Counted from the stretch's first letter, positions 9,440 to 20,856 are shown. The stretch: DNA of 64,000 nucleotides from Eutreptiella sp. 'Long Island Sound 2002' (GCA_964036045.1 OZ038397.1:26777346-26841345); one strand, 5' to 3'. Numbers and translations are program-made. Notes: generated by a model not told the origin, from the sequence alone.

Positions 9440-12400
9440 CACGCCAGGGAACAGGTACAGCAATAGCTGAAAGATAATCTCGATACAGTCAACACAGTAA
9501 AGGACAAGTCAAGAGAGCTTTGGAGGCTCCTCCAACAGCTCAAAATAAAAAGAAAACTCACATGTTTGCGAACAGCCACCGGCCAGTCCCTTCATTCAGC
9601 CGACGCAGTCGCCCACGAAATTACCAGTAAACTGAAGTCCACCATGCAGGCTACTGGTGCCTCTGAGGATGCATGCCGGCAATATCTGCACATCTTTCTT
9701 GGCAAAAACACACAGTCGCTATTCCGAATGCTCACGAAACCGATAGATCTAGACCTGATCCAGGCAGCTCTGCTTTCTCTACATCCCACGTCTTCCCCAG
9801 GGGAAGACGGTTTCACGGCAAAAATGTACCAATCTTTTCTTCATGAATTTGCCCCTGTCATGCTGCGCATTGTCACACAGTTTTTGGTAGAAGGCACACT
9901 GCCACAACAGTGGACCACACCACTTCTCAATCCCATTCCTAAGGGCTCAGGTGTGCCCACAGCAGGTGATTTACGGCCGCTAGTACTCCAGAATGTAGCA
10001 CTGAAATGGTTGGCGGCATCTATCTCTTTGCATCTCAAAGACTTCATTATCTATTTAACCCCTTTTGAACAAAAGGGCTTTATTCGTGGTAGATACATGT
10101 TCGATCATTTGTGTGAATCCTTTGGATCTTGGAGACACTACCCAGAAGCAGCATTTCTCCCCATAGACTTCTCCAAAGCTTTTGACAGTGTTACGCACAC
10201 ATATTGCTCTGTTTTCTTTCAAATGATGGGACTACCACAGGGATACGTGCCAGCGCTGCTTCATCTGTTTCAAGCACCAATCAAGCTCCTTCTACCACAA
10301 GGAATCATGCACTTGCATGGATACTCCCCCACCTCAGGAGTCAGACAGGGCTGCCCTCTCTCACCCATTCTGTTCTCGATGCTTATTTCACCAATAATTG
10401 TCAATTTGCGATCCTTGCACCAAGACATCCGCTCACTATTGTATGCAGACGACTTACTGATCATTCTACCCTTTCCCCAGCATCTTTGTGTGAAATTGAT
10501 TCATGGGGTTCTGCACGAGCTTGCCCTCTTCACCAGGATCACGGGGCTCAGGGTTAATTTCGACAAGTCGGCAATTCTGTTGAAAGGAACATGGAGCCTG
10601 CATCACAAATCACTCATCAACTCCCTACCAATTGCAATCAAGCCATCTGCTAAATACCTCGGGGTACTACTAGGCAATGCAACACCCGAGGAATCGTTTG
10701 CTCCGGCACTGCAGAAGGCTCTCCACCGAGCAGTGCGCATGCAAGCATGGGGATTGACACTCCAGCAACGCATAGAGCTACTCAAACAATGGATACTGCC
10801 AGTACTGACGGTACTAGCGCGTGTCATTTTCCCCACGAAGGCGATTTGTACCCAACTGGCTGATGTGTACCGCATTGCACTCAAATTGAACCCGTGGGGT
10901 ATCACTCTCCCCATCTTGGGACTGCCAGCATTAGAAGGAGGATTCTCGCTGATGCCCCCGAAATTTTTTGTGATGTGGCAACACGCCTCGATGTTTTTGC
11001 GATACATCAAAGAGCCAGCGACCATCTCCAACATCCTAGCCGTGCCCTTCAAGCAGTGGGCTCAGAGATACGGAGTGCACTGCACCTCGGCAACCCTCCC
11101 CTTTTTCAGCATGGGACCTGTACCTTACAGCACCATGCCCACCATGGCCTTTGCCGCCAAGGCATACTCCATTGCCATGAATTTGGCCTCACCCACACTG
11201 CCAGCGGTAGAACCAGCCGTGCTACCACTGTGGCACAATCGATTGTTTGCAAAATCATCAGGCAGGACTTACTACTCCCCATCGCTGATACGAAAAAATG
11301 TGCTACTTCTCAGAGACATCATCCAGCGCCCGGAACTGTGCGAAGCACTGCCACACACGTGGAAATCTGTATATCGATTACACAAGCGAAAGCCGCTTTC
11401 TCTGCGCAATTCCCCCCCCGCAGTACATCACGTGCCGAGCTTTTGGTTTCACTGGCAATCTTCTGCTGTTTCCAGGGAACTTGCCAAGCCGAAAAATTTC
11501 TGCACTAGACAGTCCAGGGACACATGGAAGGCCCTCATGGCCGTACAGCTACCAGACTCGGACAGACATTTCATTTACAGGACATTATGGCGTAAACTCC
11601 CGACGGGACAACGCCAAGCAAGAATGAACCCAGGACAGACCAACTGCCCTATTGATGGGGTACCTGAAACCCACAAGCACCTCTGCACGGACTGCCGCTT
11701 TTTGAAAATTGCATTTGACTGCATCAACAAGGCGTATGCGCCTATCGTGATTGAAGGCAACCCCATTTCTTCAGTGTCCGCATTGGTCTGGAATACCCCC
11801 TCCCTTAGCCTGAGTACAGCACCAGGACTTTTGGCCTGGTCGGCCATTGCGGTGAACTGGGGTCTACGCACATCAGCCCGGATTAAAGGCCTCATCGTCA
11901 CGTGGGAAAACTTTCTGACTGGTTGGGTGAAAAAACTAGCCACTTGGCAACAATACACTCTGAGGTGGCTGCCCACTGCTGAGCTAAGTATATTCACAGA
12001 CTGCGTCCTGCAGCTTTTAGAAGATGGTAAGCTGGTTCACCCCAATCTCTCTTGCTCTGCCAATCTGCCGAGGCCACGACGCTCAGGCAATAACGCCAAG
12101 ATGGCCAGGAAACTGGCTGCAAAGCAAGAGTTTGCCTCCCAATTGGAGGGAATCGTGGCACAAGGGCTGACACAGATATATACGGACGGCTCATCAGAAA
12201 GGGTCCTGCCCATCGGGTATATCGGTGGATACGGAGTCCATGTGCCGAACACACTGGGCCTGGGGGCACCTATGCCAGTACACCTACCACAAACAAATAA
12301 TGCTACAGAGGTGTACGCAGTGACTCAGGGACTGAAAATTTTTCCACAAGCAAACCTGGCCCTGATGACAGACTCTGCCCTGGTCTACCTGGGGGTTACC

Positions 12401-12487
12401 GGTGCAGCAAGGATTTGGAAAATCCGTGGCTGGCACGGATCACACGGCCCCATACTACACCCCGAACTTTGGGAAGAGCTTCTATAG
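9440..12487 (+). CDS. LINE ORF2, central part: reverse transcriptase and RNase H start
   Basis: This continues the endonuclease frame with no frameshift. A second stop, TAG at 9464-9466, lies 24 bases after the first; the next in-frame ATG-like start is 9566. RT motifs are clear: a Ser-Pro-Gly-Glu-Asp-Gly block, Phe-Ser-Lys-Ala-Phe-Asp (catalytic Asp), Gly-Val-Arg-Gln-Gly-Cys-Pro-Leu-Ser-Pro, and Tyr-Ala-Asp-Asp near 10,440. A Cys/His cluster around 11,645-11,710 matches the C-terminal zinc motif of many LINEs. RNase H begins near 12,170 with Thr-Asp-Gly-Ser, then the Glu and the second Asp. TAG at 12,485-12,487 cuts RNase H before its His and last Asp. Confidence 0.88.
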
Positions 12488-12832
12488 CTCATCGCAGACC
12501 ACCAAGGCACACTGAGTTGGTACAAGGTCCCCTCCCATGTGCAGATAGAGGGCAATGAACGAGCCAATGATTTGGCGGAATGGGGAAGGCAGCAAAACCC
12601 ATTATATCCTGAACCCCCCGGGGACAGGGAGGAGGGCAGGGAAGACACGGAAGCGAACCACAGCAAGGTGATCATTTTTTCACACAAGCACCCATCCCCT
12701 CCCGAGCCCGCAGTACATGCAGATGCACCCCCACCCCCAGTGGTGCAAGAGCCCCCGACACTGCCGTGTGCAACACCGTCCACTCCCATGTCAGGCACGC
12801 AGTCAGATACACACAACATGGTGACACGGTGA
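12488..12832 (+). CDS. LINE ORF2: RNase H C-terminus beyond an in-frame TAG
   Basis: This is in the same frame as the RT. Directly after TAG 12,485 the translation gives the missing end of RNase H: Val-Pro-Ser-His-Val followed by Glu-Gly-Asn-Glu and Ala-Asn-Asp-Leu-Ala, the His and last Asp motifs of the family. The stop therefore interrupts a domain. A Pro-rich linker follows, and the frame ends at TGA 12,830-12,832. The sequence then continues in another frame. Confidence 0.75.
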   Translation, partial: LIADHQGTLSWYKVPSHVQIEGNERANDLAEWGRQQNPLYPEPPGDREEGREDTEANHSKVIIFSHKHPSPPEPAVHADAPPPPVVQEPPTLPCATPSTPMSGTQSDTHNMVTR

Positions 12833-12833
12833 C

Positions 12834-13368
12834 ACCTCTCGTGACACCTATCAGAGTACCGGTCAGTGCCTCTCCACTGTGCAGAGATACACCCGCCCGC
12901 CTGCTATTGAATGAACTGGATTTATGCCTCATGGATGAACCCGTAAGTCGTCAGAGTGGCTCCTTTTCGGAGACCACAGTGTCTTTCGCCTCCACAGAGG
13001 ATTGCATTCAGCCTCAGGCATCGCAGGACAGTCTGCTCACGGTATCAGGGAGTGAGAACCATTCGGTCACATGACCAGCCAAACGAAGGCATTTCAACAC
13101 GCCAAGCCCGGTGCCATCAAGCCCAGCCTCGGTGGATCTACACCCACACAGAACAACCATGTACTCACCCAGCATGCCTGCGCGTTCCAACAGACAGCCT
13201 GTATACTCCCCACGGCAACCCGCATCGCCTGTGGCGCCAGACACGCCCAATTTCTGGCACTGCTCAATTTGTGACACCGAGTGTTCAGGGCACTCCCCAC
13301 CAGAATCACCTACCACTCTGGACTCTGGCTGTTCTGAGACACAGGGGCCTTCTCCCATGTCAGAGTGA
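12834..13368 (+). pseudogene. LINE ORF2 C-terminal tail (frameshifted, Ser/Pro-rich, CxxC motif)
   Basis: After one frameshift around 12,800-12,833 a Ser/Thr/Pro-rich frame runs on. It crosses an in-frame TGA at 13,072-13,074 (one change from CGA) and ends at 13,366-13,368. Near the end is Cys-Ser-Ile-Cys-x3-Cys, which looks like half of a zinc finger. Composition matches the linker before the shift, so I read it as the original ORF2 tail. Function unknown. Confidence 0.4.
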
Positions 13369-14150
13369 GCAGGCAAGAATGCACCTGATCTGAGGTTGAA
13401 ACTGTGGTAGCGACAGGATCTGATTGACTTCTGTACCCAGTCACGATATGTACTCGATTGAGGTACACCCCATGCCCCCAAAGGGGTCCCCCTCCCCGGG
13501 GGACCTGATGCAAAGTCCAATTTGGCTCCGGTGCCTGTGGATGCTCTGCGGCACGGAGACATTGGCCTGTTTGACTTTTGTGCCCAGTCACGACTATGTA
13601 CATAGATAGTGGAGCACCCCAACCAAGAAGGGGACACGTTGAGCCTGTGTGATTGAACAGCATATGAATGCACTGGCAGTATGAACCATATGGATGTACG
13701 ACAGGCGGTGGTGGACGCCTGTACGTTTCAGCAAACCACCTTTATGGCCAGAGGACCGGACAGTTCTTCTTCGACGATGCTGTTGGTTATAACTACAACC
13801 AGAAGTATCGATGGACACCTGGCCAACCCTATGGTATTGACACCTTTCAGTCTTCCCCCTAGTAAATAGGTGACAGGTATTCTTGGGTGAGTATCCTAGC
13901 CTCTACGTGCACAATATGCACGCAGTGCGCACGCAGTGCACACGCAGTGCGCACGCAGTGCAAACACTTAGCCCCTGTTTTGCTGTGTTGCTGTTTTGCT
14001 GTTTTGCTGTTTGGTTGTAATGATTGATTGAATAGTTGTGATGAATAATTGAAGGGGGTTTTCAGAGTTGCATGTAATGGTCTGCATGGTGCACGCACAG
14101 TGCGCACACAGCGAAAGCTGGCCCTAGGTCTTTGGGATGAATCACTGAAT
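13369..14150 (+). other. LINE 3' non-coding tail and GCACGCAGTGC cluster
   Basis: No gene is visible. Two imperfect direct repeats share the motif CCCAGTCACGA(C)TATGTAC at 13,436 and 13,583 (period ~147). A Gly/Tyr-rich frame at 13,668-13,862 is too short to call. At 13,917-13,961 there are four tandem copies of the dispersed GCACGCAGTGC-type motif, with a diverged copy at 14,091-14,106. Between them is a short GCTGTTTT repeat (about 13,980-14,015). Confidence 0.5.
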
Positions 14151-14511
14151 AATGGCGTCGGACAAGGAACTGGAGTCCACTGCCTGTGGTATCTGCCTTG
14201 CGAACATGCTTTGTCTACATGAATCTTGCACCCATGGAGGATTGCAGCATTCGTATGGCGCCAGCTGTCCAGGGTGCCTGGGCTGGCTCTTGTCCAGCCA
14301 TCCCCGTTACAGGGGTTTGGTAGTGCAAATCAATCTAGAAACCAGTTCAGATTGCAGTTGACACAGTTCGGGCCCCGGTTGGCACAGTTTTGTGGCGCGG
14401 ACTTGTTGGCGCCCGGCCGCCAAAGGTCGCCTGGTCAGCATGCCTGACCCTTTCTTCTTCGCCCGCTGCATTCCCTCAGTATCTACATTTTCCCCGTATC
14501 TGCACCACAAA

Positions 14512-17016
14512 ATGTCCGCTAAGAGCGCAGCTGCTTTGGAGGCTCAGGTGAAAGAGCTTGAGGCGAAGGTGAAGGCGCAGGAAGCCACGGCAGTGCAGCT
14601 GCGGCAGCACGTGAAGCAGATGGAACTGGCCCGCGCCGGTGACCAAAAAGAGAAATCGGCGCTGCAGCGGACCTACAGTGAAAATGTTAACGCCGCCAAC
14701 GCCAAACCAGACGAGGCACTGCTGCTCATTAACACAGTGCAGGTCTGCGTGCACACGTCCAAGGCATCAGACGTCTGCAAGGCCCCGGGGGCCCCTGCCG
14801 GGGCGGGGTCTGGGAAAAGGGTATCGTACCGGACCGGTGGCGGGGGGATCCGGTCGGCTTTCCGCGAATGGAAGTTCGCGCGCCCTCCCCTCCACTCCCC
14901 CCACCGAATGCGGAGCATCACGGGCGCAGACGTGGGAGGGACGCCAAGGGGCAGCAGCAGCCCATTGTGAGTGGAGGATATGCCCCACTGAACACCTGAT
15001 TCCTAAAACCTCAAACCGCTGCGTACACCCGGAGGTACCAACCGGCATACTCAGCGTTTATTGAACCCCCCTTCGCCTACTGCACCTTCATGTCCCCAAC
15101 CCCCCGGGAATGTATGTCGACTCTCTTTTGAGAGTTGACTCTCTTTTGAGAGTCTTCTGAAATTCCTCTGCGTCCCCGGAGGTCTATTTTGCAGGAGCAG
15201 TGGTAGCTCTGCCCGCGCGCGTGCTGATCCATTTGGGGTGGCAGCTTGCCATGCTGTAGTGAAACGCGCAGGGCCGCACCGTACCTGAGTGGGCGGCGGT
15301 CTCGGCTGGCCGAATTCCGGGGCGGAGGGTTTGGCCGGTTGGTGCTGCCGGCGGATTCGGTTGGCAGAACTGCCAGAGGCCTTGGGCGGTGCTTCCCGCC
15401 GGACAGTGGCTTCCAGCGCTGTCACGTGGCGGGGCTTCGGCTGCTGTTCGGGCAATGACTTGCGGCTGAGCCGAGGCCACCGCCGAGGCCAAAGGTCTGG
15501 CCTAATTTGAAAATGTGTACACAGGGCTTCCCCAGGGTGTCCCCAGGGATGTATTAGAACGGCCGTACACCGTAAGAGGTAGGGGGGTACCCCCCCCTGG
15601 ACCCCCCTCCCCTTCCAATGTTTGAGGCTGACAGCCAAAAAATTGCTTCGGCGCCTTCGGCGTCAAGAGGATTTGAGCTTACAAATTTTCGGCCCGCCTT
15701 TGGCGGGGACCATACGGGGCCCTGGGAGGAGGGGTGTCCAGGCCTACATCCCCCATCCTGTCCACAAGTTTTTGCAGGTGGGGGTTTTGCAGGACGGAAA
15801 AATGAAATTTCGGGTTAGGGACCATTAGGGACCATTTTTCAGGCCATTTTTGGACCCAAACTCGGCACCCTCAGACCCCCTCTCCCCAGCTCGAGCAAAG
15901 CCCCCCCCCCCCCACCCCACCCCCTTGCGGCTTGGTCACCCGCAACACTTTCTTGATGCCGTGCCGTATGCAGACAACGCTCCGAAAAGCGTAAATGCCG
16001 AAGGTTCTCTGACAGTGTGCCTCGTTTCTCAAACCAATTGGCGTTGTCTTTCAGTCCCGCTCCTCTTTGAAGTCGTGTGCCTTTGAGTGGCTGCAATTCA
16101 GTAGCTCTTGGGAGGCGGCTCTGGTAAACCGGGTGAGTCTACCAAAGGTCCCGCCTACGCCTTCGCTGAGGTCACTCCAACTAGGTCTCCCCCCCTCCCC
16201 CCTTCCCTTTCCCAAAAGCAAAGCAACCATCACGGCTACTGCCGCCTGAGGCTGGACAGGACATTCAAAATTGGTCGCCGGAGGGATTACTGGCGGTTTG
16301 AAAAGCGGTTGGGGGCCGAGGTCTGGCGGTTACGAAGCGGTTAGTGGGCCGTTGGGGGCGTGACATGGAACGAGTCATGTGGTCTTTACATCGGGGGCCC
16401 GGGGGGGGGGGACTCCACGGGTCCTAGGACGCCAACTACCCCTGCCCCCCCCCCCCCCCCCTAGGGGCCTTCGGCCAACAGTTAGTTGCCAAAGGTGTTG
16501 CCCTCAGGTGTCCATGGGCGCCAAAGGCGCCTGATGCTCCATGAACACCAAAGGTGCCCTAAGGAAAATTTTATCCAATTTGCACCACAACACTATCCTT
16601 AAACCCAACCTTGACTCCAACGCCCACCCCCAACCCTCAGCCTACTCCTATCCCTACACCTACACCTAACCCTAACCCTAGCCCTAACCCTAGCCCTGGC
16701 TCTCACCCTAGCCTAGGGTCAGAGTGAGTGTTGGGGTCCAAAATGGAGAGCAATGATGTGGCAAAGGCAGCCATGAACGAAATTTGGGGCATCTTGTTCA
16801 GCCCAATCAACATGGCTGGCATGGCCAAACTAGCTGGCTGCAAAGGTTAGGGTTAGGTTTATGGTGATGGTATGGTTAGAGGGAGGGCAAGGGGAGCTAA
16901 GGGGAGCCTGTGCCCCCCCCCCCCCCCACACCCCAAATCGCCCCGCCTGCCCCCCCCCCCCCCAACCGACCCTCCTAGACCCCCCCCCATTTGCCCCCCC
17001 TTGACCCCCCCTCCCA

Positions 17017-17050
<34 letters not shown>

Positions 17051-18059
17051 AGGGGCCTCCGGCCAACAGTTAGTTGGGGGGGTAGTTGGCGTCCAGAACC
17101 GAGGGGTCGCCCCCCCCGGGATCGGGGGGCAGTTACTCGGAGCCATCCAGCGAGAGGCCGTCCACGGGCCTGCGGTTGATGAGGCTGCTGTCTTGCTGGG
17201 CACTCTGCAGGGCAAGTTGCACAACGAGGTCGAGCGCGAGGAAACGCTGGAGGAGAAGGTCCGGCGGCTCCACAACCAGGTGATCGACGCCAAAGAGGAC
17301 ATGGCCGAGGTCGAGCAGGAGAACGAGGAGCTGAAGAACAAGTTGAAGGAGCTGGGGGGGTCCCTTGACTCATCGTCAATGAAGGAGCTTCAGCAGCAGT
17401 TGGCCGAGGCCGAGGAGAAGATCAAGCAGCTGGAGGCCGCGGCCAGTCAGCCCTCGGCAAGCGCCTGCACCTTCCCGACTTTGAGCGCCCTGGGCTCCAG
17501 CCCCAGTACTTTGAGCATCCTGGGCTCCAGCCCCAGTGCCGGTGGTGTTTCGGGCGCCCAATCCACGACACTGGGCACGTGGGGCTACTCGTATGCGGGC
17601 TACTCGTCGCTCTCGGCACTCGGGGCCACGTCGGCGGCCTCCGATGCAAGCGCCGCCCCTGCGTCCTCCGCTTCCAGTGCGACCCCCGCTGTGGGAGCCT
17701 CCACGTACTCGGCGGCCGAGTCGTCTCTGTCTCCCCAGTACACCGCTATTGCGGGGTACTCCGCGGGGTACTCCGCGGCATATCCATCGGCCACGGGCTA
17801 CGCGGCCTCCGCAGAGTACAGCTATGCGCCCTCCACATACCCAGCCGCCACAGGGTACGCCTCCTCCACAGGGTACGGCTACACAGCAGGCTACTCCGCA
17901 GGCTACGCAGCATCGGCCTACCCGGCAGCTACAAGCTACGCATCGGCCTACACCCCTGCGGGTTCCGGGTACTCCACCCCCTGGGAGTACACGCCCACCG
18001 CAGTTTCTGCGTACGGTGCGTCGACCTATGGGTCATCCATGCGTTTGATGTCTTCTTGA
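14512..18059 (+). CDS. Coiled-coil protein with Tyr/Ser/Ala/Gly-rich tail (spliced host gene)
   Basis: Exon 1 (14,512-14,742) starts at ATG in AAAATGTCC and encodes a Lys/Glu/Ala/Gln-rich coiled coil. It ends at CAG|GTCTGC in phase 0. The last exon starts at 17,133 or 17,151 (both after CAG, both phase 0) and continues the coiled coil (Glu/Lys/Leu heptads to ~17,440). It then has two repeats of Leu-Gly-Ser-Ser-Pro-Ser and a ~190-residue tail rich in Tyr, Ser, Ala, Gly and Thr, ending at TGA 18,057-18,059. The join gives one protein of about 385 residues. The tail resembles prion-like Tyr-rich low-complexity regions. More exons inside the intron are possible. Function unknown; a structural or condensate-forming role is only inference. 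Confidence 0.6.
15119..15154. repeat. Doubled perfect hairpin
   Basis: ACTCTC-TTTT-GAGAGT occurs twice in tandem. Each copy is a 6-bp perfect stem with a four-T loop, and the pair can also form longer alternative pairings. It lies in the putative intron. Confidence 0.8.
16651..16716. repeat. Interstitial telomere-like repeats (CCCTAA/CCCTAG)
   Basis: Degenerate CCTACA and CCTAAC units lead into CCCTAA, CCCTAG and CCCTGG hexamers. This is the C-rich orientation. A short G-rich counterpart (TTAGGG) lies at 16,842-16,860. It suggests the host telomere repeat is TTAGGG-like, but a short internal tract is weak evidence for that. Confidence 0.7.
17019..17048. repeat. Poly-C run (30 C)
   Basis: This is an uninterrupted C tract just upstream of the last exon of the coiled-coil gene. 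Other long C tracts lie at about 16,446-16,461, 16,914-16,927 and 16,951-16,963. Such tracts form G-quadruplex or i-motif structures and are error-prone in sequencing. Confidence 0.9.
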
Positions 18060-20190
18060 AGAGGGTTTGCCACCTCGGTGCTGTGATGGAGCTCGTGACG
18101 CGGTGCGCACAGTGCTGAGTGCTCGGAGTGCAGACGGATGCAAGAAGTTTGGCAATGGGCTCAGGAGCATCAAAAAGGTGTTGGAGAGGCAGGCCTCTTA
18201 CTCTGTGTGTGTGCGCGCGCGCATGCGTGCATGTGCGTCACCACAAAGGCGGGGGGGGGTTCGCTGAGCAATTTTTGTGGAACCCTTTTATCGGTAGGAA
18301 AGCAGCCCGGCGAAATTTTACGGTGTGAACGACGGCTTGGCTCTAACTTGAGACGTGTGGATGGGGCATCCCAGCGAGAGGGGGAAGTGGCGCCGCGCCT
18401 GCAGAGCGCCAGTCAGTATCAGGACGATTTCCCTCTCCAACAGCGAAATTGGCACCGTGAAAGGACTCTGAACGATCAGACATACTTTTGGGCTGGTTCA
18501 CACGGTGCGCGCGGTGCACACGGTGTGCGCACTCGTGGTGTGTGCGTGCTGAGACTCAATTTGCCCCTTTGTACTGCTTGGCAACGCTGAGCCCATTCCC
18601 AAAGACCCCCGGTGGCCCAGCACTCCCTCCAGTGCTACGCCAGCGGCCCGTCAATTGAGGTAGCGGCACCGTCTCCAGGCATGAAGTACTGCCATTGCCC
18701 CCGCCCCCTTCGGGTTCTAACCTCCGAGAGACGTGATGCCAGGTTGCGGTTTGGAATGCGGTGATGCGCCGCCGGCTCGTTGCATTCTGCGTGCGCGACA
18801 CTTATTTGCTCTGACATTCTGTTCCCACACACGTTTTCTACGTTAATTTGGTTTTGTTTTTGTTGTTTTTTTTTGCCCTCGGGAGTCGAAGAAAGGACCC
18901 CACCCAAAAGAGTAAACCTCAGACAAATGACGGCCTCACAGACGTGACGAAGAACGCGATATCCCACGGCACGGTGCCCGTCTGTGGCTGCGCTTGACCT
19001 CCAATGTCCAGCCGCAATCGTGTTGCTCCCGCTTTTGACACCACTGGGCTGCCCCGTAGTGATGTCAGCGATGTTCTTTGAGCCCGCATTGCCAGCGACT
19101 CACACTGTCGGGCATAAGGCTTTCCTGGGGATTTCCCATTTCCAAAGCGACCTGGTTGATGGCCTGCCACACCATTCCAGCCCCACGGTTTGGGGCGACG
19201 GGCTGTCATAAGCACCTGAACTCCCCCCCCTCAACCGCCGAAACCACCAGACCTGCCAAGGACAAGCTTCAGAGGCCACGTCACCCAGGATTACCACCGG
19301 CCTAACTTCTGAAATTGGGACGAGCCCACTCCATCAGACATATGGTACGCAGACAGCGTCCTGCCCAGTGTGAGGTTGGTCGTGACCCATCGCGGGCTGA
19401 GAGACTCCGGCTGGTTGCATGGTTCCAGCCCCCGGCTCCTACAGCTGAGGACCCGGGATCGAATCCTGCGGAATGCAAGACCACTCAGCGCCAGGAGTAC
19501 AGCCGAAGGTCCCGAACATCGCGACCCAGAGATCGCGGGTTCGCGCCCGAGGTTTGACACCAATGGTCGGAAACACCCCTGGTGGTGCGGTAGCGTGTTG
19601 GCGAGTGGTCCTCAGACGTAGGACTCGTGCCGCGGAATGCTCATCTGTGGGCCGTGCTGTGTGCGGGAGATCGAAGGATTTCCCTGCAGCACCTTTATTT
19701 TGCCATGCCCTGCCCCGCACACTCGCCCACCCAAGCTAGTCCCTGGACACCGGGAATAGTTTTTCCCGTTCCTGCCCCCACCCCGTGCCCCTTCCCCTGG
19801 TGTCCACGTCCCCCGCGTGCTGTCCACAGTCGGCTCCCACCCCACGCAGGGCTGGCACATTGTCTACGAAGACAGCGCGTCGCATGTTCCACTCCCAATG
19901 CACACACAGGGCGCCCCCAGGGGAGGTGAAGGGGGGCGTCTGGGACCGGAACCCCACCCCCAGCGGTGCGCCGCCCGTCCCCGTTGCGCCCCAACATCGC
20001 CCCCAGCACATGACAGGCAGTGCAAGGGGATGCCCTGTGTGCCCAGGCAGGGGTGCTCTGCACGCGCGTGTGCCCGTGATGCCGGTTCTCCTGTTAGCGG
20101 GTGGGAAGTTGCTAGACCCCAAGTTGGCGCATTTGCATCCTCCTGTCCTACAGTGCGCCATGATCCCCACAGACCGACGATGAAAGTATA
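18060..20190. other. Intergenic region without a supportable gene
   Basis: There are diverged GCACGCAGTGC-like repeats at 18,102-18,116 and 18,498-18,532. Sequences at 19,455-19,550 resemble tRNA 3' halves (GGGATCGAATCC- and GGGTTCGCGCCC-like), and an A-box-like stretch lies at 19,588-19,600. No complete cloverleaf could be drawn. Open frames here have unstable composition on all strands and are not called. Confidence 0.4.
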
Positions 20191-20810
20191 GCTCCTGTTG
20201 TGGACGAAGAAACTATGAATCCATTGTGCCCATTGCCACCCCAGGCCAGCCTCAGCCACGTCAGTGTAACCCCTGGTGCCGGTTCGCCTTTTTCCATATG
20301 GGGGTCTTCCCGCTGTCTCCATGCCCGGGTTGCACTCTCATTCCCTCAATATGCTGCCCCTCGCTGCCCCTGCCCATTGTGTTGTCCCATCCCTGTATTC
20401 AGTAATCCCCAGTTGCTCAAGAGTTTGCTCTGCACAGGCAGAGCCAGTATAAAAGAATGAGCACATACACAGTTGATGTTCAACCTTCAGGCTGCACGTT
20501 GCCATGTTTGACACATACGATCAGGAAGACGGGACAGTAAGACCAGAAAAATTCTCCTCATTTATGAGGCAGGAAGGTTGGTAGGAATTCCAGGACCACA
20601 TATTCTTCAATCCACGGCTTGGAAGACCATTGCCCTATAAACACACAATACCGGTACCATCTGGGAAAGAAGGCTCTGGAGCACTCTGCTGGTATTTTCC
20701 AGCTACATGATGCCGTTTGACGAATGTTGCAGTATGGGATTTGCATTTCTGTGTTCTGCACGCCATAATGCTAGGACAGGTTCTTTCAATAGTTGCTTGC
20801 AATTTTTGTG

Positions 20811-20812
<2 letters not shown>

Positions 20813-20854
<42 letters not shown>
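20813..20854. repeat. (GT)n microsatellite
   Basis: About 21 uninterrupted GT dinucleotides. Shorter GT runs occur at 2567-2584 and 5696-5714 in the tandem unit. Confidence 0.95.

Positions 20855-20856
<2 letters not shown>

Larger units (their letters stand above)
5814..13870 (+). mobile_element. Non-LTR retrotransposon (LINE with APE endonuclease, RT and RNase H)
   Basis: The element is 5'-truncated at the repeat junction (~5814). It contains ORF1 (to 8105), ORF2 (from 8102) and a 3' non-coding tail. ORF2 carries an APE-type endonuclease, an RT with a YADD box, a Cys/His cluster and RNase H, an order typical of the I/Jockey-like LINE clades. The exact 3' end and any target-site duplication were not found. 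I place the end before the GCACGCAGTGC cluster at 13,917. ORF2 has three in-frame stops within its domains plus one frameshift and one further stop in its tail, so this copy is probably not autonomous unless the stops are suppressed. Confidence 0.85.
14743..17132 (+). other. Probable ~2.4-kb intron rich in poly-C, telomere-like repeats and mini-hairpins
   Basis: The donor is CAG|GTCTGC at 14,743. The acceptor is CAG at 17,130-17,132, with an alternative at 17,148-17,150. It contains a doubled perfect hairpin at 15,119-15,154, several GGCGCC-type mini-hairpins, CCCTAA-like repeats (16,651-16,716), TTAGGG-like repeats (16,842-16,860) and several poly-C runs. A repeated phrase, GGCC(T)(T/C)CGGCCAACAGTTAGTTG, occurs at about 16,466 and 17,055. 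No convincing coding exon was seen inside. Confidence 0.5.

Noticed and set aside
13917-13961. CRISPR-like array in the GCACGCAGTGC repeats
   Set aside because: Units are ~11 bp, contiguous, with no spacers, and the genome is eukaryotic.
16872-17130. Pro-rich N-terminal extension of the last exon of the coiled-coil gene
   Set aside because: It is translation of poly-C tracts upstream of the acceptor; composition changes abruptly at 17,133-17,151, where the coiled coil resumes.
19582-19693. Possible tRNA gene (six of seven acceptor pairs, A-box-like start)
   Set aside because: About 112 nt long, no U33 in the best anticodon loop and no matching B box; a cloverleaf could not be completed.
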